Shown: piece after piece, positions 44,865 through 51,643 of the stretch
How the letters are laid out: each line of letters starts with the position of its first letter
Position numbering within the stretch: the first letter of the stretch is position 1
Assembly (NCBI GenBank): GCA_027449605.1
Contig: DAIDLH010000008.1
Coordinates: 1-64,000 of the forward strand
DNA length: 64,000 nt
Direction: 5' to 3'
Source: Candidatus Muproteobacteria bacterium
GTDB lineage: Bacteria; Pseudomonadota; Gammaproteobacteria; Acidiferrobacterales; Sulfurifustaceae
Notes under the pieces: model-generated
What the model was told of the DNA's origin: nothing
Seen by the model: only the letters and a program-made list of their open reading frames with translations
The model's database searches: none
Program-made: the position numbers and the translations under genes

Positions 44865-45902
44865 ATGGCTAAGAATTCAAGCGTCGTTGCCGTAGCTGGA
44901 CCCACCCTTCATGAAAAACTCGATCACCGCGCGGAGCTGCGACAGCGCCTCGATGAGGTCACATTGGAATTTATGCATGCTCAGGAAACCGTGCGGAGAA
45001 AAAATTCCGAGTTGATCGAAGCCAAGGCCGAGATCGGCGGTTATCTGAATGCAGAAGGAAAACTCATCGATCAGCGTTATCAGGCGCGGCTTGAGGATGC
45101 GCGCACGCGGGTCGAGAAAACGCAATCGGCACTGGAAGCGGCGCGGAAAAAATCCTCGGTGCTGAAAGACGAAATCAATAGTCTGGAGCGCGAGCTGGCG
45201 CAGTCGCGCGGCGGCATTAAAAGTTCCGAAGAAGTTTTATCGTTTCAGCGCGATATCGGCGCAGCGCGGGCCGAAGTTACGCGCACCGAATCCCTCCTGG
45301 CAGAGCAGCACCGCCGCCGCGCCGATGCGCAAGCGCGCCTACAGGCCGACGAGCGCGGCGCGGAACGCGCAGACCTGGCCGCGAAGGTGGCTCTCGGAGA
45401 GATCGACGACAAGCGTTTGCAGGAATTCGATGCCGAAACCGAGAAGCGACAACAAGCGATGGATGGCGTGGCCGCCGAGGTGCTACCCATCATCGAGGCG
45501 GCGGATTCAGCGATTGCCGGACTGGAGCGACGGCTTGAAGCCGCGCGCCGCGCGCTGTCCGATCTGGAAGCCAAGCGCCCCGCCGTCCTCAGCATGTATT
45601 TTTACTCCCTGGTCGAAGTCGAGGGCGCGCGTTATCTGGAGCTTGCCCACGATCTGAACGACAGCTACCTCAAACTGATGGCTCTGGATGATCTTATCGA
45701 CGGCAATACGCTCAGATCGGATTTTCATCAACCGATGATGGAAATTCCAAACTTCGATCTCAACGCGCACCAGCCGCTCGGATCTCAGGCTGAAAAATGG
45801 ATGCTGTATAAACCGGGGCGCGCTGATTTTGATAAGGCGCGCGGGAAACTGATTGATCAAATGCGCGCACTGGGGATTGAGATAGATTTGGCGGGATGCT
45901 GA
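44865..45902 (+). CDS. Long coiled-coil protein of the Mu-like element
   Basis: The 345-residue product is dominated by heptad-rich, Ala/Glu/Arg-rich helix from about residue 15 to 245 (VEKTQSALEAARKKSSVLKDEINSLERELAQS; AEVTRTESLLAEQHRRRADAQARLQ). It then has a compact C-terminal domain (PAVLSMYFYSLVEVEGARYLELAHDLNDSYLKLMALDDLI) ending in DKARGKLIDQMRALGIEIDL. It has no signal peptide. An AGGAGAAAGAA ribosome site precedes it. It occupies the position where head genes would start in Mu. It may be a structural, scaffold or host-interaction protein; I do not recognise it. Confidence 0.65.
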   Translation: MAKNSSVVAVAGPTLHEKLDHRAELRQRLDEVTLEFMHAQETVRRKNSELIEAKAEIGGYLNAEGKLIDQRYQARLEDARTRVEKTQSALEAARKKSSVLKDEINSLERELAQSRGGIKSSEEVLSFQRDIGAARAEVTRTESLLAEQHRRRADAQARLQADERGAERADLAAKVALGEIDDKRLQEFDAETEKRQQAMDGVAAEVLPIIEAADSAIAGLERRLEAARRALSDLEAKRPAVLSMYFYSLVEVEGARYLELAHDLNDSYLKLMALDDLIDGNTLRSDFHQPMMEIPNFDLNAHQPLGSQAEKWMLYKPGRADFDKARGKLIDQMRALGIEIDLAGC

Positions 45903-46174
45903 TGATCGCAAGGCTCAGCGGGGTCGCTCCTGATCCTGAGGGTCCCGCCATCTTTTTGCCGCTTCACGGCCTCGGCCTGAGGTTATCTTGAGCGGGCACT
46001 ACGCGCGCGGAATGGCTACTGCATCCGCGCGTGCTGTATCACCCAACGATCGGTCGATTTCGTTGGGTGCTGTCGGTGCAGTAGGCGGGGCTGCCGGTGT
46101 CCGCAAGGCCCGGCGCGCTTCAGCAGCGTCTTTCGGCCCCGCCTATTTTTCTGTTTTAGTCACGAGGTATCCAC
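45903..46174 (+). ncRNA. Structured non-coding stretch with two strong hairpins
   Basis: No convincing gene fills these 272 bases. It contains a perfect 10-bp hairpin (CACCCAACGA/TCGTTGGGTG, 46040-46069) and a larger stem-loop TAGGCGGGGC..GCCCCGCCTA (46082-46145) followed by TTTTTCTGTTTT, an intrinsic terminator. A 65-residue TTG-started ORF here has low-complexity content and overlaps the next gene. It may be a phage small RNA or an internal terminator separating two late units. Confidence 0.4.
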
Positions 46175-46477
46175 ATGCTCATTAATGACATCGGCGTGAA
46201 CGATCAAGAGGCGCTGGTGATCGTCCGCAAAAAAATCGCCACGGCACGGGCCGCGGTCGAGAAGGCCGAGGCGCAACTGCGGGAGTATGAGATGGAGCGT
46301 AAAGCCAATCTTAAGCCCACGGTAAAGGTGCTGTTAAAGCAGCGGAAGATGACCCTGTCACGCGGCAGGCTGGATCGTTTGAAGAAAGCATTAGCTCTCG
46401 CCGAGCGTGCCGAGCGCGAGCTGCTCGATCGTATTTCCAATTCACGGTCAGAGATCACGGCGAGGGAACAAAGATGA
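46175..46477 (+). CDS. Small coiled-coil protein upstream of tape measure
   Basis: The 100-residue helical, highly charged product has heptad character throughout: VRKKIATARAAVEKAEAQLREYEMERK and GRLDRLKKALALAERAERELLDRISNSRSEI. Its stop overlaps the ATG of the tape measure gene by four bases. In tailed phages small helical proteins just upstream of the tape measure are often tail assembly chaperones, so that role is possible. Sequence alone does not prove it. Confidence 0.6.
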   Translation: MLINDIGVNDQEALVIVRKKIATARAAVEKAEAQLREYEMERKANLKPTVKVLLKQRKMTLSRGRLDRLKKALALAERAERELLDRISNSRSEITAREQR

Positions 46478-48012
46478 GCGGCGCGAAGCTTGTATTCAAA
46501 ATCGAAGCTGTTGATAAGGCCACAGCGACGATCCGCGGGTTAAGCAATAACATCGCGCGATTGAGCAAAGTCGTCGCGGCCACGCGCAATTTTCAGAACC
46601 GACTCAGCAATGTTTCCGATACGCTGCGCAGCTTGCGCACCGGTTTCTTCTACGTCGCTGCGGCGGCCACCTCTGCGCTTTATCCGATGAAGCGCACGAT
46701 CGACAATCTCTCCGAGATCAACGACATCGCCGCCTCGTTCGGGATTTCGGCGCGCGAGCTGCAGCGCCTGACCGCGTCTCTGACGCTCGACGGATCGAGC
46801 ATCAGGGACGCGGCGCAATCGCTTAAGTTTCTGCAGCAGAACGCCGTCGCTGCGCTCACCGGCAGCGAGGAAATGGAGACCTGGTTCCACCGCGCCGGCA
46901 TCTCGGCCGAGTTCCTGAGCAAGAACCTTAAGGACCCGAAGGCGCTGCTCTATGCATTCGCCGACGGGCTCCAGCGCATCGAAACGCCGGCAGTGCGCGT
47001 TGCGATCGCGAACGCGGTGCTCGGCAAGAGCAGCGCGCGCGTGCTGCAGACGCTGTCGCGCGGATCGCAAGAGATCAAGCGCCAGGGCGACGAGGCTGAA
47101 CGGCTCGGCCAGATACTGGACGACAAGACCATCGCGGCGATGGACGCGGCGGGCGACTCGATCTTGACAATGCAACGCACCATCGGCGGCCTGACGGCTG
47201 TCATCACCGCCGCGGCGCTGCCGGTTATCGGGAAAATCACGAACGGCGTGGTTAGCTGGGTGCAGGCGAACCGCAAACTCATCGAGACTCGCGCGCAGGA
47301 GTTCTTCAAGTGGCTGCTCGATGATCTGCCTACTATTTGGAAAAACATCAAGAAAACCGCGAACACGATTTGGGAAATCGTGAGTGCAGTCAACTCCGTG
47401 GTGCAATCTTTTGGGGGCTGGAATACGGCGATCACTGTCCTCGCCGCGTTTATTGCCGCCAAACTTATCATCCAGCTCGCCGCCCTGACATTCTCTATTG
47501 CCAAACTCGGTATCGTGATGCTCGCAACTCCCCTTGGTGCGTTTGGGGCCGCCATCGGTGTATTAGGATTCCTCGTTTATGAGGTGATGTCGCACTGGGA
47601 CAAACTACCTGAATTCTTCAGCGGCATATGGGATGCCATCATCGAAGGCACTCGTGTTTTTATTAAAGTCGCGTTCTACCCACTGATCAAATTGCTCGAA
47701 TTGATTCATAGGCTCATGCCCGAGCGCATCCGCACCGGCACCGACTTTGGGCGCGGCCTGGGCGCGAGCCTCGACTGGGTCAACGGACGCCCGACCAGTC
47801 CGGTATTTGGTACCGGCGGCATGGCCAGCGGCAGGCCGACGGTAGCCTCGCCGTTCGCCGGTGGCGGCCGTGATAGCGTCGCTCAAACACTGGACGGCGA
47901 GATCAGAATCAAGCTCGACAGCGAGGGCCGCCCGCAACTGACGATGCTCAAGAGCAATACTAGGGGCGTGGATTTCAGCGTGGACATGGGCCGCACGCTG
48001 TCTATTCAATAA
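46474..48012 (+). CDS. Tail tape measure protein
   Basis: The 512-residue product starts VFKIEAVDKATATIRGLSNNIARLSKVVAATRNFQNRL, a typical tape-measure opening with long amphipathic helices. It has a central hydrophobic part (AITVLAAFIAAKLIIQLAALTFSIAKLGIVMLATPLGAFGAAIGVLGFLVYEV, about 320-375) and a glycine-rich C-terminus. It would set tail length and span the tail tube. It is shorter than Mu gp42 (about 680 residues). It is followed by P-like and gp45-like genes as in Mu, but sheath and tube genes are missing upstream. Confidence 0.85.
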   Translation: MSGAKLVFKIEAVDKATATIRGLSNNIARLSKVVAATRNFQNRLSNVSDTLRSLRTGFFYVAAAATSALYPMKRTIDNLSEINDIAASFGISARELQRLTASLTLDGSSIRDAAQSLKFLQQNAVAALTGSEEMETWFHRAGISAEFLSKNLKDPKALLYAFADGLQRIETPAVRVAIANAVLGKSSARVLQTLSRGSQEIKRQGDEAERLGQILDDKTIAAMDAAGDSILTMQRTIGGLTAVITAAALPVIGKITNGVVSWVQANRKLIETRAQEFFKWLLDDLPTIWKNIKKTANTIWEIVSAVNSVVQSFGGWNTAITVLAAFIAAKLIIQLAALTFSIAKLGIVMLATPLGAFGAAIGVLGFLVYEVMSHWDKLPEFFSGIWDAIIEGTRVFIKVAFYPLIKLLELIHRLMPERIRTGTDFGRGLGASLDWVNGRPTSPVFGTGGMASGRPTVASPFAGGGRDSVAQTLDGEIRIKLDSEGRPQLTMLKSNTRGVDFSVDMGRTLSIQ

Positions 48013-48034
48013 CGGACGAGTGAGAGAACGGGCG

Positions 48035-49123
48035 ATGCCTGGCGTGGATCTCAGCGTTAACGGCAAGATTTATCGCGGATGGAAGTCCGTGCGCGTGGAG
48101 CGCTCGATCGAGAACGTGTGCGGATCGTTCGAGATTGGCACCTCCGAACGCTTGCTGGCCAATGATTGGGTGTCGGGATTCGACGAAGGGCTACTGGTAG
48201 ATGTCGGCAACGAATGCACGCTCGCTGTCGATGGCACGCCTCTTGTTACCGGCTACGTGGATGACATCGCCCGTGAGATCGATGCCTCTGCTCATGCAGT
48301 ATCGATCAGCGGGCGAGACAAGACCGGCGACCTGGTTGACTGTTCCGCAGTCTACAAAACCGGCATTTTCTATAATTTCGATCTGGCGTATATAGCGCAG
48401 GCACTCCTTAAGCCGTTCAAAATCGGCCTCTTTATAAATACCGATCTTGGAGCACAGTTCCGAAAAGTAAGAATCGAACCCGGCGAGAGCGTCTTCGAAC
48501 TCTTGGACCGCTTGGCGCGCCATCGCGGCGTGCTGCTCACGACCGATGGCCGGGGCAATCTTGTCATTACGCGCGCCGGTGTCGGTTTAAACACGGAAGA
48601 CGCTAATCTTAAACTGACCAGGATCAGCGAGGTTTTGGTCCTGGGCAATAACATCTTGAGCATGCGGATCGAGAGAAGCCAGCGCGACCGTTACAGCGAG
48701 TACACCGTCAAAGGTCAAATCCCGCTCAATGACAACATCACTCCCGTATACAACGATCGACTGAAAGCAGTCGCAAAGAACGAAACCATCGCCCGATATC
48801 GCCCCTTGATTATTGTCGCAGAGCAGCCAGATTACATCGCCAGATTCAACCTGCGCGCGAAATGGGAGCGCAATGTGCGTGAGGGCCGGTCAACGCGCAT
48901 CACTGTGACGGTGCAGGGTTGGCAACACGCAGATGGCTTCTGGACGCCGAACCGCATCGTCCATCTCATAGCCAAACCGCTGGGGATCGAGGGGGGCGAT
49001 CTGCTCATCGTCTCCGTGACGTACACCTTGGATGAAAATGGAACGCGAACCGAGATGTCGCTCACCTGGCCGTGGGCATTCGATCCGTTGCCGACGCCCG
49101 AGAAGGAGTTTCTGATTCCATGA
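48035..49123 (+). CDS. Mu P-like baseplate hub protein
   Basis: From the ATG at 48035 the 362-residue product (Mu gpP/gp44 is about 380) shows DLSVNGKIYRGWKSVRVERSIENVCGSFEI at the N-terminus, GRDKTGDLVDCSAVYKTG, and IEPGESVFELLDRLARHRGVLLTTDGRGNLVITRAG, all features of the contractile-tail hub family related to gpD/gp27. It would cap the tail tube and hold the spike. It overlaps the following spike gene by four bases. Confidence 0.88.
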   Translation: MPGVDLSVNGKIYRGWKSVRVERSIENVCGSFEIGTSERLLANDWVSGFDEGLLVDVGNECTLAVDGTPLVTGYVDDIAREIDASAHAVSISGRDKTGDLVDCSAVYKTGIFYNFDLAYIAQALLKPFKIGLFINTDLGAQFRKVRIEPGESVFELLDRLARHRGVLLTTDGRGNLVITRAGVGLNTEDANLKLTRISEVLVLGNNILSMRIERSQRDRYSEYTVKGQIPLNDNITPVYNDRLKAVAKNETIARYRPLIIVAEQPDYIARFNLRAKWERNVREGRSTRITVTVQGWQHADGFWTPNRIVHLIAKPLGIEGGDLLIVSVTYTLDENGTRTEMSLTWPWAFDPLPTPEKEFLIP

Positions 49124-49737
49124 GGGCGTTCAGCAAACTTCTCGCGCCACTTGCGCGGCGACTGCGCTTAATGATTGGTCGCTCGACCATCGTTCTCACC
49201 AACGATAATAAGAACCTGCAAGAGTTGCAGGTTACTATCCTGAACGATGATGTTGACGATTCTATCGAGCGGTTTCAAGAGTACGGATTCACGTCCCGCC
49301 CGAAACCCGGCGCCGAGGCGATCATCTTGTGTGTGGGAGGCAGCCGCGCTCACGCCATCGCCGTGGCCGTCGATGACCGACGTTACCGCCTGAAGTCACT
49401 CGCCGAGGGTGAAGTCGCGTTATATACAGACGAAGGCGATTACATCCACTTCAAGCGCGGTCGCGTGATCGAGGTCATGGCCGGCGCGAAGGTGAAGATC
49501 ACCGCGCCCGAAGTCGAGGTTATCGCGAGCACGAAGGTCACGCTGGACACGCCGCTCGCGCACGTGACGGGCGCGCTGCAGGTGGACGGCCCAGCGGCCG
49601 TGACGGGCGCGCTATCGTCCGCGACCTCCGTGGCGGACCCGAACGGCACGATGCAGTCGATGCGGAACATCTATAACGGGCACATGCATAACGATCCGCA
49701 AGGCGGAACAGTTGGAACGCCGAATCAAACCATGTAG
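49120..49737 (+). CDS. Mu gp45-like baseplate spike protein
   Basis: The 205-residue product is close in length to Mu gp45. It has an N-terminal OB-like part (LQELQVTILNDDVDDSIERFQEYGFTSRPKPGAEAIILCVGGSRAHAIAVAVDDRRYR), then a beta-helix region of alternating residues (VKITAPEVEVIASTKVTLDTPLAHVTG), and a C-terminal GHMHNDP containing the HxH motif that binds iron at the tip of such spikes. It begins inside the end of the P-like gene. It would pierce the outer membrane at injection. Confidence 0.88.
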   Translation: MRAFSKLLAPLARRLRLMIGRSTIVLTNDNKNLQELQVTILNDDVDDSIERFQEYGFTSRPKPGAEAIILCVGGSRAHAIAVAVDDRRYRLKSLAEGEVALYTDEGDYIHFKRGRVIEVMAGAKVKITAPEVEVIASTKVTLDTPLAHVTGALQVDGPAAVTGALSSATSVADPNGTMQSMRNIYNGHMHNDPQGGTVGTPNQTM

Positions 49738-49759
49738 GTCATCAGGGACGCGAGAACGA

Positions 49760-50107
49760 ATGTCAGATACCGATTATCCTGAAATTTTGTCTGATCTCTC
49801 TTCCAAGGTTTGCAACACCTTGGTGAACACCGGGATGGCAAAGCCACAGGCACACGCCGCCGCTTCTGCTGTTACGGAGCATATTTCAGAGCACTGGGGC
49901 GGTCAGCTTATCTACATCCCGAAAGCGTATAAATTCAAGCTGTCTGCCAAGTATCAGGAAATTCTTCGCAAATGGACCGGGCGCAACGCTGGAGAGCTGA
50001 GCCGGGAGATGGGAGTTTCTGTGCAACGCATTTATCAAATCATCAAAGAAGAGCGGCAACGCCAAAAATTGAATAAATCCAAGGAACGGAAATTCCATGA
50101 CCGATAA
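49760..50107 (+). CDS. Second Mor/C-type activator
   Basis: The 115-residue product from the ATG at 49760 has a helical N-terminus (YPEILSDLSSKVCNTLVNTGMAKPQAHAAASAVTEHISEHWGGQLIYIPK) and a C-terminal helix-turn-helix (NAGELSREMGVSVQRIYQIIKEERQR). This is the Mor/C family plan, and the gene may be the counterpart of Mu C, the late activator. Its position among tail genes, far from mor, is unusual. It overlaps the protease gene by 11 bases. Confidence 0.78.
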   Translation: MSDTDYPEILSDLSSKVCNTLVNTGMAKPQAHAAASAVTEHISEHWGGQLIYIPKAYKFKLSAKYQEILRKWTGRNAGELSREMGVSVQRIYQIIKEERQRQKLNKSKERKFHDR

Positions 50108-50861
50108 CTGTTGCCGTACCAGCTTTGCCGCCTGCATTCTCGAACTCGCCTCAGGCGAACGCGAACTCCAGCTTTTGCCCGCCGGAAAATTCCGCGCACA
50201 TGACGGACGCCCAACCGATATACCCGCCTGGTACATCGATGCCGCGCTCGCGCAACGCGTAATCGCCGCCACGCAGGCGCGCACCAATCCTCTCGTCATC
50301 GACTACGAACACCAGACGCTCAATGCCGAGAAGAACGGCCAGGCCGCGCCGGCGGCCGGCTGGTGGGACGCGAAGAACATGGTCTGGCGCGAAGGCCAGG
50401 GGCTGTTCGTCACCGATGTGACCTGGACCGAGAAAGCCAGCGCCATGATCGCCGCGGGCGAATACAAGTTTTTTTCGCCGGTCTTCAAATACGACAAGAA
50501 GACCGGCGCGGTGACCGCGATCCTCATGGGCGCGATCACCAATTACCCCGCGATCGACGGCATGGAGACGCTCGCTGCTCGCGCCGCCGCCCGGTTTTCA
50601 ACGCAACCGGAGCAGGGTTCTAAAGAAGACGAGATATCGGCGGAGGAACTCGCCGTTTGCCATTTGATGGGGTTGGAGCAAGACGAGTACATTAGGAGCC
50701 GTGCGGCGTCCAGAAAACATGATTCGGCGATCGGTCTCGCAATCACCAGAGGCGGTCAGCCTGCCTGCGATGGAGAAGGCGGCCTGAGCGCGGAAGAGTT
50801 ATCCGTGTGCCGGTCGATGGGCCTTCCCCCGCACGAGTACAAGAAGAATCGCGCACGGTAG
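50097..50861 (+). CDS. Mu gpI-like head maturation protease/scaffold
   Basis: The 254-residue product has the gpI opening AACILELASGERELQLLPAGKFRAHDGRPTDIPAWYIDAA, the LVIDYEHQTL motif, GEYKFFSPVFKYDKKTGAVTAILMGAITNYPAIDGM, and a C-terminal scaffold-like part with two copies of SAEEL-(A/S)-VC-x2-MGL separated by about 55 residues. In Mu this protein processes the capsid scaffold. Here it stands near the right end with no capsid, portal or terminase gene beside it, so it is out of its normal context. Confidence 0.88.
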   Translation: MTDNCCRTSFAACILELASGERELQLLPAGKFRAHDGRPTDIPAWYIDAALAQRVIAATQARTNPLVIDYEHQTLNAEKNGQAAPAAGWWDAKNMVWREGQGLFVTDVTWTEKASAMIAAGEYKFFSPVFKYDKKTGAVTAILMGAITNYPAIDGMETLAARAAARFSTQPEQGSKEDEISAEELAVCHLMGLEQDEYIRSRAASRKHDSAIGLAITRGGQPACDGEGGLSAEELSVCRSMGLPPHEYKKNRAR

Positions 50862-50903
50862 AGTAGAGTGGAAATGAACGGGACTTACAACAGGGGTTTA
50901 AAG

Positions 50904-51344
50904 ATGCGTTACTGGCTTCTTACGGCGTTCCTTCTGGTCTTCTTTGCGCCTGCCCATGCGGAGATCACCGCTAAGGACTTCGACCTCAAGGAATGCCACT
51001 GGCGGCATTCACTTGATTCGCGCGATTGCGAGAGCCACCGAAACGATCCCGCCGCGTTTAAGAAGTACATCGCTTATCTGAATTCTCTGCCTGGCAAGAC
51101 AGACCTAGAAAAAATGACTGAGGACATGCGGAGGTTCTGCAAACAGAAAGGCTACCGAGGTGGAGCGCCGGGCGAACGTATTCAGATCGTGGACTATTGC
51201 TCAACCCTCGACGGGTTCTACCCGGAACAGATTAACGTCATCCGCTCGACGGAGGGCGAGACTTGGGTCTTTAGAAAGGGTTTTAATCTGCTCTATGTGG
51301 ACCGGCAGTCCGGGATGATCAAGCAGGTAGTCACGAGCAGGTAG
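50904..51344 (+). CDS. Exported four-cysteine hypothetical protein near element right end
   Basis: From the ATG at 50904 (AGGGG eight bases upstream) the 146-residue product has a signal peptide (MRYWLLTAFLLVFFAPAHA, cleavage after AHA). The mature part holds four cysteines (KECHW, RDCES, RFCKQ, DYCST) suited to two disulfides in the periplasm. It lies just before the right-end terminator of the element and is not a known virion gene type. Phages often carry such cargo at this position for lysogenic conversion or exclusion, so it may be a moron. The role is unknown. Confidence 0.65.
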   Translation: MRYWLLTAFLLVFFAPAHAEITAKDFDLKECHWRHSLDSRDCESHRNDPAAFKKYIAYLNSLPGKTDLEKMTEDMRRFCKQKGYRGGAPGERIQIVDYCSTLDGFYPEQINVIRSTEGETWVFRKGFNLLYVDRQSGMIKQVVTSR

Positions 51345-51395
51345 CCCGCCAAATGCCGCCCCGACCAGGCGCACACAGTCGTTGATCCCCTTTTT

Positions 51396-51420
51396 ACGGG
51401 GGCTCAATACCCCGTTTTGT
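51396..51420 (+). terminator. Terminator at right end of the Mu-like element
   Basis: ACGGGG and CCCCGT arms with an 8-base loop are followed by TTTGT. It lies 52 bases after the last gene of the rightward block and inside the element, shielding the host gene downstream. Confidence 0.75.
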
Positions 51421-51470
51421 AGCCCACTATCTTGCGTCCCCGCAGCGAAAACAGCCTCATTTTTCGTCCC

Positions 51471-51513
51471 CGTTCGCCAAACCCAGTGTCGCCGTTCGCC
51501 AAACCCAGTGTCG
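51471..51513 (-). repeat. Right-end transposase-binding sites R2 and R1
   Basis: Two identical 21-base copies at 51471-51491 and 51493-51513 contain CGCCAAACCCAGTGTCG, with a 22-base period, inverted relative to the left-end sites. R1 is followed by CCTTACA, the right terminus. Tandem sites at the right end resemble the Mu attR layout. Confidence 0.9.
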
Positions 51514-51520
51514 CCTTACA

Positions 51521-51525
51521 GACCC
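51521..51525. repeat. Target-site duplication GACCC, right copy
   Basis: An exact copy of 36792-36796 immediately after the terminal ACA of the element. Confidence 0.9.
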
Positions 51526-51643
51526 CACCCCATCTCGCCGCACCCCTCAATACCCAGCCCATTTTTCACTCGCGTGGGGGCTGGATATAGTTTTTATTTA
51601 AGTTTATATTCTAACCACCTGTATTAGCGGGGGATTCAATATA

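Larger units (their letters stand above)
36797..51520. mobile_element. Compact Mu-like transposable element/prophage (14,724 bp)
   Basis: The element begins TGTTACCCGACACTGGG and ends with the inverted counterpart (TGTAAGGCGACACTGGG on the minus strand); the terminal 24 bases match at 20 positions. It is bracketed by identical GACCC duplications. Repeated CGACACTGGGTTTGGCG-type sites lie at both ends. Inside are a leftward transposition block (Ner-like protein, MuA-like transposase, MuB-like ATPase, six small genes) and a rightward block (repressor, Mor, coiled-coil proteins, tape measure, P hub, gp45 spike, second Mor-type protein, gpI protease, secreted protein). It is less than half the length of Mu or BcepMu, and no terminase, portal, capsid, sheath, tube or lysis gene is recognisable. 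Confidence 0.93.

Noticed and set aside
45988-46185. 65-residue TTG-started ORF before the 100-residue coiled-coil gene
   Set aside because: Low-complexity Ala/Ser/Gly content, overlap with the next gene start, and strong hairpins through its middle argue for non-coding DNA.
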